Part shown: piece by piece, positions 56,036-64,000 of the stretch
Position numbering within the stretch: position 1 is the first letter of the stretch
How the letters are laid out: each line of letters opens with the position of its first letter
Source of the DNA: an uncultured Paracoccaceae bacterium
GTDB lineage: Bacteria > Pseudomonadota > Alphaproteobacteria > Rhodobacterales > Rhodobacteraceae
Assembly (NCBI GenBank): GCA_947500005.1
Contig: CANMQJ010000013.1
Span: 91,796 to 155,795 of the forward strand
Length of the DNA stretch: 64,000 nt
Reading direction: 5' to 3'
Translations under genes and position numbers: made by a program
The notes under the pieces: model-generated
Database searches by the model: none
Seen by the model: the letters and a program-made list of their open reading frames with translations, nothing else
Told to the model about the DNA's origin: nothing

Positions 56036-56735
56036 GGGCTTGCCGGGCTGCTGTCACGCGCACCGAATGCACCGCCGCGTTGACGCCGAGAGCTATGACC
56101 AGAAGGATGATGCCAAGCGCCAGGGCCAGTGCCAGGTCGCCCTTGGAGGTTTCCAGCGCGATGGCGGTGGTCATCACGCGGGTCAGGTGGTCGATATTGC
56201 CGCCGACGATGATAACGGCCCCGACCTCGGCCACGGCGCGACCGAACCCGGCAAGCCCCACGGTCAGCAGCGAGTATCGCGCGTCCCAGAGGAGGGCCTG
56301 CACCGTTTGCAGACGGGTCAGGCAAAGCGAGCGGAACTGCTCGGCATATTCTCCATGGAGATCCTCGAGAACCTGGCGCGACAGCGCCGCCACGATGGGC
56401 GCGATCAGGATGGTCTGTGCGATGATCATCGCGGTCGGCGTGTAGAGCAGGCCGAGAAAGCCCAGCGGCCCCGAGCGCGAGAGGTGGAGATAGACCAGAA
56501 GGCCGACAACCACGGGCGGAAGGCCCATCAGCGCGTTCATCACGACGAGCAGGGTGTTGCGGCCGGGAAACCGACCTATGGCCACCAGGGCGCCGATCGG
56601 CAAGCCGACGAGGCAGGCCAAGGCGGTCGCGGTCAGGCTGACTTGCAGGGAGAGCACAACGATCTCGAGCAGGTCGGCATCGCCGGACAGAACCAGCGCC
56701 GTTGCCAACCCCAATGCATCGCCCATGCTTTGCAA
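56028..56735 (-). CDS. tupB: Tungstate ABC transporter permease (TTG start)
   Basis: 235 residues with five or six membrane helices. The start is taken as TTG at 56735 because GAGGAGGGGAAA stands immediately upstream; the ATG at 56726 is too far from it. The ModB/CysT-type permease coupling region is 'LCLTRLQTVQALLWDARYSL', with 'VGLAGFGRAVAEVGAVIIVG' and 'GNIDHLTRVMTTAIALETSK' downstream, the TupB hallmark. It is the first gene of the tupBCA-regulator unit. The promoter should lie in the AT-richer stretch at 56740-56880. Confidence 0.92.
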   Translation of the reverse strand: MQSMGDALGLATALVLSGDADLLEIVVLSLQVSLTATALACLVGLPIGALVAIGRFPGRNTLLVVMNALMGLPPVVVGLLVYLHLSRSGPLGFLGLLYTPTAMIIAQTILIAPIVAALSRQVLEDLHGEYAEQFRSLCLTRLQTVQALLWDARYSLLTVGLAGFGRAVAEVGAVIIVGGNIDHLTRVMTTAIALETSKGDLALALALGIILLVIALGVNAAVHSVRVTAARQAHV

Positions 56736-57264
56736 TTTCCCCTCCTCTGCGCAAAATTTCCGCGCCGGCGTCCATCTATGCAGTTTGTCAGCTAAAGTTC
56801 AAGACTGACAATCCCGGAACGCAGTTTGGAGCGCCCATATTGGTGTATTTGCGCGTGGGGTCGGCAAAAATGGAACTGCAAAATTTCCGACCGCTGCCCC
56901 GCTCGCCTCCTGCCGTTGTTGCGACTGCGCGGATCGGGCAGGGGCGTAGGAGAGGGCGGCGAGTCAAATGGTCGGGAAGCGCAAGAAGGATGAGGATGTA
57001 TCGAAGATGCGCTCTGGCCAATATTGCAACTGGCGGGCGGCCCGGTCAGCGCCCTGCCGCCGGCAGCGCGCAATCGATCGGCGTGGTTGGACAGCGACGC
57101 GGATCTGTGCGTGAGACACTATTGCGATTCCCGCACACATGCGAGTGCCGGACCTTCAGACGCTCAGTGGCCTCATGCCATGCGAATACGTCTGCAAGGT
57201 CCGGATCTCTGAGCCAGATCGCGTCATACTCGGCCCGATCCGTCAAAGGCCCGTGACTGAACGG
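56736..57264. other. 529-bp stretch without a recognised gene
   Basis: This region separates tupB from the second RTX gene. Bases 56736-56890 are AT-richer and probably hold the tup promoter, but no clear operator was found. Short open frames exist, the longest being 66 codons at 57046-57246 on the minus strand ('MTDRAEYDAIWLRDPDLADV' start). None has a convincing ribosome site, conserved motif or partner. It may contain gene debris. Confidence 0.5.
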
Positions 57265-58974
57265 TTAGGCCATCAGGTCGAATATGTCCCCCCCTAGCTG
57301 GAGATTGATCTGATCCTGTCCCTCGCCGTCCACGAGGGCCCACATGATCTGCCCGGTCGGGCGGTAGATCACGAAGGCTTCCTGGATATTGTCGTCGCCG
57401 GATCGCTCTCCATCGGGTGTGGCGGTATGGGCAAGATTGATCTGGAACTGATCGGCCGTGGCATTTTGACCAAAAACCAGGACATCGCCATCGGCCGAGT
57501 TGTAGTCCTGGATCCAGTCCGAGCCGTGATCGAAGACCCCGAGATGGAAGAAGCGGTCGGCCCCTTCGCCGCCATTGATCCGGTCATAGCCGAAGCCGCC
57601 ATTGACGAAATCGTCGCCGTCGCCGCCATAGACAAGGTCGGAGAGTGCGCCACCGGTGACGACGTCGTTGCCCTCCTGGCCCTGCAACTCGTCAGCGCCG
57701 AAATCGCCCGCAAGGGTATCGTTGCCGGCCTGGCCATATATCAGGTCATTGCCATATCCGCCGTCGATCTGGTCATTTCCTTCGCCACCGAAGATCACGT
57801 CGCGGAGGTCGGCCTCGGTCTCGCCGCCGAGGATATGGTCGTCCCCATCGCCGCCATTGAGCGTGTCGTTGCCGTCACCGCCTTCCATGGTGTCATTGCC
57901 CACATCTCCAAGAATCCGGTCGTCGCCGTCCATGCCCCGCAGGACGTCGTTGCCGCCCATGCCGAGAATGGTGTCCTGCCCGTCAAGACCGATGGCGGTG
58001 TCGTTGCCGCCTCCGCCTGTGAGGGAATCCTGGCCGGGCGAACCCATGAGGAAGCTGTCCTCGTCATCCGCGGTCAGGACGACGTCGGTGCCACCCATCT
58101 CCCACAACAGCTCGGTATCTTCGGGAACCGGGATACCGTCGATCGACAAACTCAGAGCGGAAAGATCGCTGATGCTGCCCTCGATCGTCAGCAGATCCTC
58201 GCCAAGTGCATCGGCGAGACGGACCTCGGTCACGTCCAAGGCCTGGATCAGTCCGGTCAACGCGTCCGCTCCTCCGTCCAGAGCGGTGAACAGCCCCTCG
58301 ATCAAGCCGCCGACGCTGGACGGCATGGTGCCTGTCAGATCGACGATGAAGGATGTGGTGACGATGGAAACGCCGGTTGGAAGGATTTCGAAAGCAAGGA
58401 TCTCCTCTCCGCCGTTCGTGAGGGTCGCGCTCTGGATGGTGATGGCCGACAGGGCGGTGACAAGATCGGCGCGCTCCTGCTCGGTCCATTCCGCCAGAGC
58501 GTCGGCATCCAGCAAATCGCCCAGAGCGAGAATGCTGGACAGACCGGCAAGCTGGTTCGGGAACGTGCCCTCTATGGCAAGGGCCTGGTTCCCCGATTGC
58601 AGGGACAGCCCTGTCGCGGTGAAGCCCAGCGCGATAAGTTCGGTTCCCTCTTGTGCCACTGACAGGCCGGACAGGGTTCCTGTCGCGGTGCCGGCGGAAA
58701 TCGCATTCAGGAAGTCGTCCAGACTTGTCAGCGGGCCCATGTCGGTCCCGCTGATGGTGACGCCGAAGTCGCTACCTTCGGCATTCGGAATGGTGACGAC
58801 GACTTGCGAGGGGCTTGCCGCCACGACCGAAATGCCCTCGGCCGTCAGGTCCAGTTGTCCCAATGCCTCGGCATGATCGAAGGAAAACCCGAAGATGTCG
58901 CCAAGCGGGTCCGAGGACGACAAGAGCTGGTTGAGGAAACCGAAGAAATCCGATGAGATGTTCACATTAGCCAT
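57265..58974 (-). CDS. RTX calcium-binding secreted protein (569 aa)
   Basis: 569 residues, no signal peptide. Residues 1-~310 form an Ala/Leu/Thr/Asp-rich domain with repeated motifs such as '[20 protein letters not shown]', '[20 protein letters not shown]' and '[20 protein letters not shown]'. It resembles a solenoid built of ~100-residue units, which I do not recognise. Residues ~318-470 contain about 14 RTX nonapeptides ('[20 protein letters not shown]', '[20 protein letters not shown]'), which fold on binding calcium outside the cell. Residues 471-569 are the shared C-terminal domain ([35 protein letters not shown]). Type I secretion is inferred. The start ATG 58974 has CAGGGGGCTACC upstream. 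Confidence 0.88.
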   Translation of the reverse strand: MANVNISSDFFGFLNQLLSSSDPLGDIFGFSFDHAEALGQLDLTAEGISVVAASPSQVVVTIPNAEGSDFGVTISGTDMGPLTSLDDFLNAISAGTATGTLSGLSVAQEGTELIALGFTATGLSLQSGNQALAIEGTFPNQLAGLSSILALGDLLDADALAEWTEQERADLVTALSAITIQSATLTNGGEEILAFEILPTGVSIVTTSFIVDLTGTMPSSVGGLIEGLFTALDGGADALTGLIQALDVTEVRLADALGEDLLTIEGSISDLSALSLSIDGIPVPEDTELLWEMGGTDVVLTADDEDSFLMGSPGQDSLTGGGGNDTAIGLDGQDTILGMGGNDVLRGMDGDDRILGDVGNDTMEGGDGNDTLNGGDGDDHILGGETEADLRDVIFGGEGNDQIDGGYGNDLIYGQAGNDTLAGDFGADELQGQEGNDVVTGGALSDLVYGGDGDDFVNGGFGYDRINGGEGADRFFHLGVFDHGSDWIQDYNSADGDVLVFGQNATADQFQINLAHTATPDGERSGDDNIQEAFVIYRPTGQIMWALVDGEGQDQINLQLGGDIFDLMA

Positions 58975-59069
58975 GGTAGCCCCCTGAATTAAATTCTGAC
59001 TGCCGAATATATTGATGCTCAGGGATTCGTACTTTGATCCGGATCAATGATCCGACCGACTGTCGGCGC

Positions 59070-60002
59070 TCAGAAGAACAGGTCGAATTCGGCGCCGCCA
59101 GATGCGATGGAAATCGCCTCTTGCGCCGCCCCGTCGACAAGTGCCCAGATGATCTGTCCGCTTGGCTTCCAGATCACGAACGCTTCGGGGATCCCGGCAT
59201 CGCCGGCGGTGGGCGTTGCGGCGATATTCACCTGGAACTGTTCGGCGCCGGCGGACTGGCCGAACACAAGCCGGTCACCCTCGCCGAAATCGGCATCCTC
59301 GATCCAGTCACTGCCGTGACCGGCATGTCCTGCATGGAAGAACCGATCGGCACCGGCGCCACCGCTCAGCCGGTCGTGACTGCCCCAGCCGCCGTTCAGG
59401 AAATCCGCGCCGTCTCCGCCAGAGAGGACGTCGCGCCCGGCTTGGCCGCTCAGGGAATCGTTTCCGTCTGCGCCTGCAAGGGTGTCGTTTCGTGTCCCGC
59501 CCCAGAGCACATCGGCGGTTTCGGTTCCAGTCAGGACGAAGTCGAACTCGTCAACGATCGAGTCGATCCCGGGGTAGGAGTCCTCGCGCTCGGGTTGGTC
59601 GGGCAGCATGTCCTGAACGGATAACCCGACTGTGTGCAGCATCGATGCGACGGCCGAGTTCGAGTTCAGCGAAAAGACGCTGTAGGGAATTTCGGCGTCC
59701 TCGATGGCGCGGCCCTGCTGGCGCAGGATCTCCCAAACCGCCTCGGGATCACGCCCGCCGAGCTCCAGGATGCGGCTACCGTAGGTCTCCCTGTCTTCGA
59801 CCGGGCGATAGTCGCGGCTGTCCGCCATGGGAACGGAATCCTCGGTGATGAGCGTGCCGGTACCGAACGCGCCCGATGGATAGGAGCGCAGAACCCACTC
59901 GGTTTCATCCGGGGAGACGAGCACAAGGTAAAGGTGGTCGCGGCCGGTGTCTCCGAACAGATAGACCGGTTGCGCCTCGATACGGATCTCCCAATCGCTC
60001 AT
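59070..60002 (-). CDS. RTX calcium-binding protein with novel N-terminal domain (310 aa)
   Basis: 310 residues from ATG 60002, preceded by GAGGAAGAGAAGCC. Residues 1-~135 are not RTX: 'YLFGDTGRDHLYLVLVSPDE' with His23, 'ELGGRDPEAVWEILRQQGRA', then 'YSVFSLNSNSAVASMLHTVG' with N113-S-N-S116. The His-strand and NxNS-helix pairing looks like a papain-like/NlpC-type fold in which the nucleophile Cys is replaced, so enzymatic activity is unproven. About four to six RTX nonapeptides follow (~157-216, 'LAGADGNDSLSGQAGRDVLS'), fewer than in the sister proteins. Residues 217-310 are the shared C-terminal domain. It lies 95 bp upstream of the 569-residue RTX gene on the same strand, so co-expression is likely. 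Confidence 0.85.
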   Translation of the reverse strand: MSDWEIRIEAQPVYLFGDTGRDHLYLVLVSPDETEWVLRSYPSGAFGTGTLITEDSVPMADSRDYRPVEDRETYGSRILELGGRDPEAVWEILRQQGRAIEDAEIPYSVFSLNSNSAVASMLHTVGLSVQDMLPDQPEREDSYPGIDSIVDEFDFVLTGTETADVLWGGTRNDTLAGADGNDSLSGQAGRDVLSGGDGADFLNGGWGSHDRLSGGAGADRFFHAGHAGHGSDWIEDADFGEGDRLVFGQSAGAEQFQVNIAATPTAGDAGIPEAFVIWKPSGQIIWALVDGAAQEAISIASGGAEFDLFF

Positions 60003-60386
60003 TCGTGGCTTCTCTTCCTCGGTTTGCTTGAGGCGCGACGTTACCAGCTTTGCAAAAGGGTGTCTGCCGCCACTTGCCGGATGACTGGCGGCCGGATCAG
60101 GGCGTTGTGACCGAAGGCACGGTGTGAACGGGATCACAGATGCAAGAACATTAACATTTGGTGAAGGCGCGGTCTTCTGCGAGGCTTTTACCTGAAAATT
60201 TGAAAATCTTCGTTCCTGCGCCCGGAGTTTTCCTGGCGGCTATCAGTTTATCCCGGGGGGAAAGCCCATGGGTAACCTGTTCAGCCAAGGCAAGTTGGAA
60301 GCCGCTTGCGACCTGCCGCTGCCGCCCACGATCCCGGTGACGTGATCCGATAACTCGAAGTTTCTGCCAAGTTAGGACATTTACCC
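60003..60386. other. 384-bp divergent intergenic region between two RTX genes
   Basis: It contains the promoters for the leftward 310-residue RTX gene and the rightward protease gene. The centre (60140-60250) is AT-richer, with 'ACATTTGGTGAAGG' and 'GAAAATTTGAAAATCTTCG'. No palindrome, terminator or open frame of note was found. Confidence 0.5.
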
Positions 60387-63300
60387 ATGGCCACGATCCC
60401 CACAGACCCGCTTTTCATCCAGCAGTGGTGGCTGCGCAGCGCATTCCCTGGCTTTCTTGACATCAATGTCGTCGACGTATGGGACGATTACACTGGCGTG
60501 GGCATTCAGGTCACGATCATCGACGAGGGCTTCGACCTGTCGCATGCCGATCTCGACGGGAGTTTTCGCACCGACATCGACTATGACTACGCCAACAACG
60601 ATACCGACCCCGACGAAGGCGCGGGGACCGAGCGGCATGGGACGCCCGTCGCCGGGATCATCGGCGCCGAGGAGGGCAACACCTATGGCGGAGTCGGGGT
60701 CGCGTGGAATGCCGACCTGGTCGCCTATAACGGGCTTGGCAATCTCGGCATTATCGACGCCTATCGCGACGCGGCCGGTATCGGCGACGGCGTCGGCAAT
60801 ACAGCTGGCAACGACAACGGCAGCGACGTCATCAGCGGCAGCTACGGCTACTCGTCCAACTTCGCCAATATCGGGTCGACAGCGCTTCGTACCAATATGG
60901 TCGCGTCCCTAGAAGCCGCGATGGCTTTCGGCCGGGGCGGCCTGGGCACGACCTTCGTGAAATCCAACGGGAATTCCCGGGACACGAACCCCGCGACCAC
61001 GGCCGATATCGGCATGGAAGGCACCGCCGAGTTCATCAATACCCTCGAAGAGTCGGTGAGCGTCGCCGCCCTTCGCGGCGATGGCTATGTGACGGATTAT
61101 TCCACGCCCGGCGCGAACCTTTTGATTTCGGCGTTCGGCGACGACAACAACAACAATTCCGGGGTGTTCACGACGGATCGCACCGGCGCACCGGGCTACA
61201 GCACTGGCGATTTCACCAATTTCAGCGGAACCTCGGCCGCAGCCCCGATCGTGTCGGGGGTTGTCAGCCTGATGCTCGAGGCCAACCCGAATCTCGGCTG
61301 GCGGGACGTGCAGCAGATCCTTGCCTATTCGGCGCGCCATGTCGGCTCGGATGTCGGTGCCGCCGCCAATAGCGGGGCGGCGGTGAGCGGCGGCTTCGAG
61401 CTCGCCACCCAGAGCGATGGATCGACGTGGTTCTGGAACGATGCGCAGAACTGGAACGGCGGCGCGCTGCATTTCTCGAATGATTACGGCTTTGGCCTGG
61501 TCGATGCCCATGCCGCCGTGCGCATGGCCGAGACCTGGGACCAGGTCTCGACCTCGGCGAACCAGGTGACGCACGTCATCGATTTCGGTTTCGCATCCAC
61601 GGCTGTTGACGCGTCCGTGAAAGTCGCTGGTGCGCCGCTACCGCAGGACATGATCGTCGACTACATCTCGGTCAATGTCGACTTCGACGTGGACGACATG
61701 AACGATATGGAGATCATCCTCGAATCTCCGGATGGCACGCGGGTCCAACTGATCGACAACCTCGACGGTCTGGCGGCCACCAATCAGGCCTTCGATTCCA
61801 TCAGCACCGGTTCGGGTGGCTGGAATTTCGGCACGCATGCCTTCCGCGGTACGGTGATCGAAGGCGCGAGCGAACCGGCGAGCAACGGGGATTGGACCGT
61901 CCGGTATCGCAACAACGACACCGCGGCCTTCGGCACGTTCACGGTCAACGACACGAAGATCACCTTCACCGGGCGCGAGATCACCCAAGACCAGGTCTGG
62001 GTTTTCACGGACGAATACTCGGATGTCATTGGGGGAGGCGGCAGTGGTCAGCACACGACGTTTTTCTCCAGCGGGTTCGTCAACGGGTCGAGCGGAACCA
62101 TCAACGCCGCGGCCGTCACCTCGAACACGACGTTGGATCTGGTTGCCAACACCGGCACCATCGACGGGGTCAGCATCTCCGCGCTCTCCATCAACCGGGT
62201 CTATACCGGCGACGGCAACGACACGGTGACTGGCGACAACATCACGCAGTTCATCCATACCGGGCGCGGCAACGACAACATCTTCGGCGGCGACCTTTCG
62301 CAGGGCGAGATCCTGAACGGCGGGCGCGGCGACGACACGGTCTTCGGCGGTGGCGGCAACGACGTCCTGATCGACGGGGCGTTCGACGAATTCGGCTTTA
62401 CCTACGACCACGGCACGGATAACCTCTATGGCGGCGACGGCGACGACCTGATCGTCGTGCGCGATGTCTCCAGCGGGCGCTATGATGGCGGCGCGGGCGG
62501 CGACGACACCATCGACGTGAGCCGCGACGTGACCCGGGTTGACGTCGATCTGAGTTCCACTGACTTTGTGTCCTTCGGCGCGACCTTCGAAGGGTTCGAG
62601 CATGCCGTGACCGGCATCAACAACCAGCTGCTGATCGGCAGCGCCGGGAACAACCAGCTTGTCGCCGGGCGCGGCCGCGACACGATCGATGGACTGTCGG
62701 GCGACGACACGCTCTTCGGTGACGAGGAACCTTTTGGTATGCTGCGCCTCAACGACGGCGCGGTGACCGACCAGTATGCCGAGGCGACGACCTTCGACGC
62801 CATGCCGACCGACGCCTTCACCGTCGAATGGTTGTTCCAGTCCGACGGGCCCGCCACTCAGGATACGTCCTTCGTGTCCTACGCCGTGTCGGGAAGCACC
62901 AATGAATTCCTCGTCTTCGGCGATGACACCGGTAACATCTCGGTCTGGGTCAACGGCCAGTCCACCGACACCGGCATCGCCACCAGCACGGTATTCGACG
63001 GCGACGCGCACCGGATGTCGGTCAGCGTGAATACCGGGGCGGGTCCGAACGGGCGCATCTCGCTCCATATCGATGGGGTCGAGGAGTTCCGCGGCCCGGG
63101 CGTGAACACGACCGTCGCCAACCCGATCACGCCGGGCGGAACATTCATCATCGGTCAGGACCAGGACGGCAGCACACCGGGCGGCGGGTTCCAGTCCTTT
63201 CAGGCGCTCAAGGGCAGCATGGGCGATATCCGCGTCTGGTCGACCGAGCGGGAGCAGGCCGATATCGACGCCGACAAGTTCGAGCAGTTCGACCGGGTCG

Positions 63301-64000
63301 ACCTGCTCGACAATCCGACACTGGTGGCCAACTGGCAGGTCGATATCGACACCGGTTCCTTCGCCAGCCTGACAGGCTCGCAATCCCTGCTGCGGCGATC
63401 GGCCGGCAGCAATCCGTTCGAGGTGGATCGCTACAGCCATGACGGCGGCAACGACGACATCGTGGGCGGCGATGGCGCGGACCTGATCTATGGCGGCTCT
63501 GGCAACGACGAGATTATCGCCGGCGTCGAGAGTAACGGCGACGGCATCGACACAGTCTTTGGCGGCGCGGGGAACGACACCATCCACGGCGGATTCTTCA
63601 CCGACGTCCTGAACGGAGAGGACGGGGACGACACGTTCCTGATCACCGGTGCCGAGAATATCGACCATATCGATGGCGGCGATGGACGCGACCTGCTGAA
63701 CATGACCGGGCGTTTTGGCTATCGCATCACGACTATCGACCTCGATAGCTCCGTCTTCACGCAAACGTTCGTCACCACAAGCACGGTGACCGGTTCGATC
63801 GTCGGGGTCGAGGACGTTGTCGGCGCGGATGAAGAGGATCTGATCACCGGCGACGGCGGTGCCAACAATCTCGACGGGGGATCGGGCGACGACACCATCG
63901 ATGGCGGCGCGAACGATGACAATCTGGACGGCGGTGCGGGAAACCGCGATATCGTCAGCTATGCCTCGGCTTCGGGCGGGGTGACGGTCAGCATCGGCGC
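60387..64000 (+). CDS. Secreted subtilisin-like (S8) protease with P-domain, LamG-like and RTX repeats; runs off right edge
   Basis: The frame is open from ATG 60387 to the window end: 1204 codons, no stop, no signal peptide. The S8 catalytic triad is Asp46 ('VTIIDEGFDLSHADLDG'), His84 ('ERHGTPVAGIIGAEEG') and Ser283 ('FSGTSAAAPIVSGVVSLMLE'), with the oxyanion Asn near 196 ('SNGNSRD'). Residues ~397-530 form a proprotein-convertase P-domain ('DMNDMEIILESPDGTRVQLI', ending 'VNDTKITFTG'). RTX blocks lie at ~607-710, ~1017-1090 and from ~1150. A LamG/concanavalin-like domain spans ~786-960 ('AFTVEWLFQSDGP', 'HRMSVSVNTG', 'GDIRVWSTEREQADIDAD'). It is a kexin-like protease exported by a type I system and probably active on extracellular protein. 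Its C-terminus is unseen. Confidence 0.92.
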   Translation, partial: MATIPTDPLFIQQWWLRSAFPGFLDINVVDVWDDYTGVGIQVTIIDEGFDLSHADLDGSFRTDIDYDYANNDTDPDEGAGTERHGTPVAGIIGAEEGNTYGGVGVAWNADLVAYNGLGNLGIIDAYRDAAGIGDGVGNTAGNDNGSDVISGSYGYSSNFANIGSTALRTNMVASLEAAMAFGRGGLGTTFVKSNGNSRDTNPATTADIGMEGTAEFINTLEESVSVAALRGDGYVTDYSTPGANLLISAFGDDNNNNSGVFTTDRTGAPGYSTGDFTNFSGTSAAAPIVSGVVSLMLEANPNLGWRDVQQILAYSARHVGSDVGAAANSGAAVSGGFELATQSDGSTWFWNDAQNWNGGALHFSNDYGFGLVDAHAAVRMAETWDQVSTSANQVTHVIDFGFASTAVDASVKVAGAPLPQDMIVDYISVNVDFDVDDMNDMEIILESPDGTRVQLIDNLDGLAATNQAFDSISTGSGGWNFGTHAFRGTVIEGASEPASNGDWTVRYRNNDTAAFGTFTVNDTKITFTGREITQDQVWVFTDEYSDVIGGGGSGQHTTFFSSGFVNGSSGTINAAAVTSNTTLDLVANTGTIDGVSISALSINRVYTGDGNDTVTGDNITQFIHTGRGNDNIFGGDLSQGEILNGGRGDDTVFGGGGNDVLIDGAFDEFGFTYDHGTDNLYGGDGDDLIVVRDVSSGRYDGGAGGDDTIDVSRDVTRVDVDLSSTDFVSFGATFEGFEHAVTGINNQLLIGSAGNNQLVAGRGRDTIDGLSGDDTLFGDEEPFGMLRLNDGAVTDQYAEATTFDAMPTDAFTVEWLFQSDGPATQDTSFVSYAVSGSTNEFLVFGDDTGNISVWVNGQSTDTGIATSTVFDGDAHRMSVSVNTGAGPNGRISLHIDGVEEFRGPGVNTTVANPITPGGTFIIGQDQDGSTPGGGFQSFQALKGSMGDIRVWSTEREQADIDADKFEQFDRVDLLDNPTLVANWQVDIDTGSFASLTGSQSLLRRSAGSNPFEVDRYSHDGGNDDIVGGDGADLIYGGSGNDEIIAGVESNGDGIDTVFGGAGNDTIHGGFFTDVLNGEDGDDTFLITGAENIDHIDGGDGRDLLNMTGRFGYRITTIDLDSSVFTQTFVTTSTVTGSIVGVEDVVGADEEDLITGDGGANNLDGGSGDDTIDGGANDDNLDGGAGNRDIVSYASASGGVTVSIG

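Noticed and set aside
57046..57246. 66-codon minus-strand frame in the gap beside the second RTX gene
   Set aside because: No ribosome site, no motif and no partner; kept only as part of the gap note.
61638..63764. 708-codon minus-strand frame opposite the S8 protease
   Set aside because: It is the shadow of the Asp/Gly-rich protease and RTX sequence; the plus strand carries the full S8 triad.

Overview
The window is GC-rich, densely packed alphaproteobacterial chromosome, most likely from a marine or saline Rhodobacteraceae (Roseobacter-type) bacterium. This rests on a complete DMSP lyase DddP, a glnB-glnA operon, the HutF/HutG variant of histidine degradation, several TRAP transporters, a choline-sulfatase and RTX proteins. 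No rRNA, tRNA, CRISPR array, insertion sequence or phage gene was recognised. Everything is inferred from reading the sequence; no database search was run.

Layout. 1-5.6 kb: the start of a GMC oxidoreductase, a TPR protein, a 52-residue secreted Cys peptide, purB, an alpha/beta hydrolase-OsmC fusion, an EEP-family enzyme and 5-formyl-THF cyclo-ligase. 5.7-9.2 kb: dddP, divergent from a GDPD-like exported protein and a DUF3445 haem-oxidase-like protein. 9.2-15.2 kb: an unknown membrane protein, a lytic transglycosylase, the glnBA operon, the NAD(P)H-hydrate repair enzyme and a stand-alone Hint protein. 15.5-19.7 kb: an RND efflux pair preceded by twin palindromes. 19.7-30.8 kb: DUF1203, then the hut regulon: hutC-hutF facing hutI-H-G-U, which continues into a three-gene TRAP transporter. 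30.8-41 kb: betC, then a large leftward unit of a TetR regulator, an oxidoreductase, livHMGF, an acyl-CoA ligase and a Liv-type binding protein. 41-49.8 kb: an Ala/Glu-rich protein, a TAXI-type TRAP system, an ECF sigma/anti-sigma pair, a peroxiredoxin-like/2OG-oxygenase fusion and a MaoC-phosphotransacetylase fusion. 50-64 kb: four RTX (calcium-binding, type I secreted) proteins interleaved with a dienelactone hydrolase and a tungstate transporter operon with its probable regulator. The last RTX protein, a subtilisin-like protease, runs off the right edge.

Working together. HutH, HutU, HutI, HutF and HutG form a full five-step route from histidine to glutamate plus formate. HutC probably represses from a 14-bp palindrome lying in the hutI promoter. 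The attached TRAP genes probably import a pathway substrate. GlnB/GlnA then handle nitrogen assimilation. DddP, BetC and many uptake systems point to growth on algal osmolytes and dissolved organic matter.

The least explained parts are the RTX island and a few regulatory palindromes. In the island, three different N-terminal architectures share one C-terminal domain of about 95 residues, and one protein carries four repeats in exact 143-residue register.
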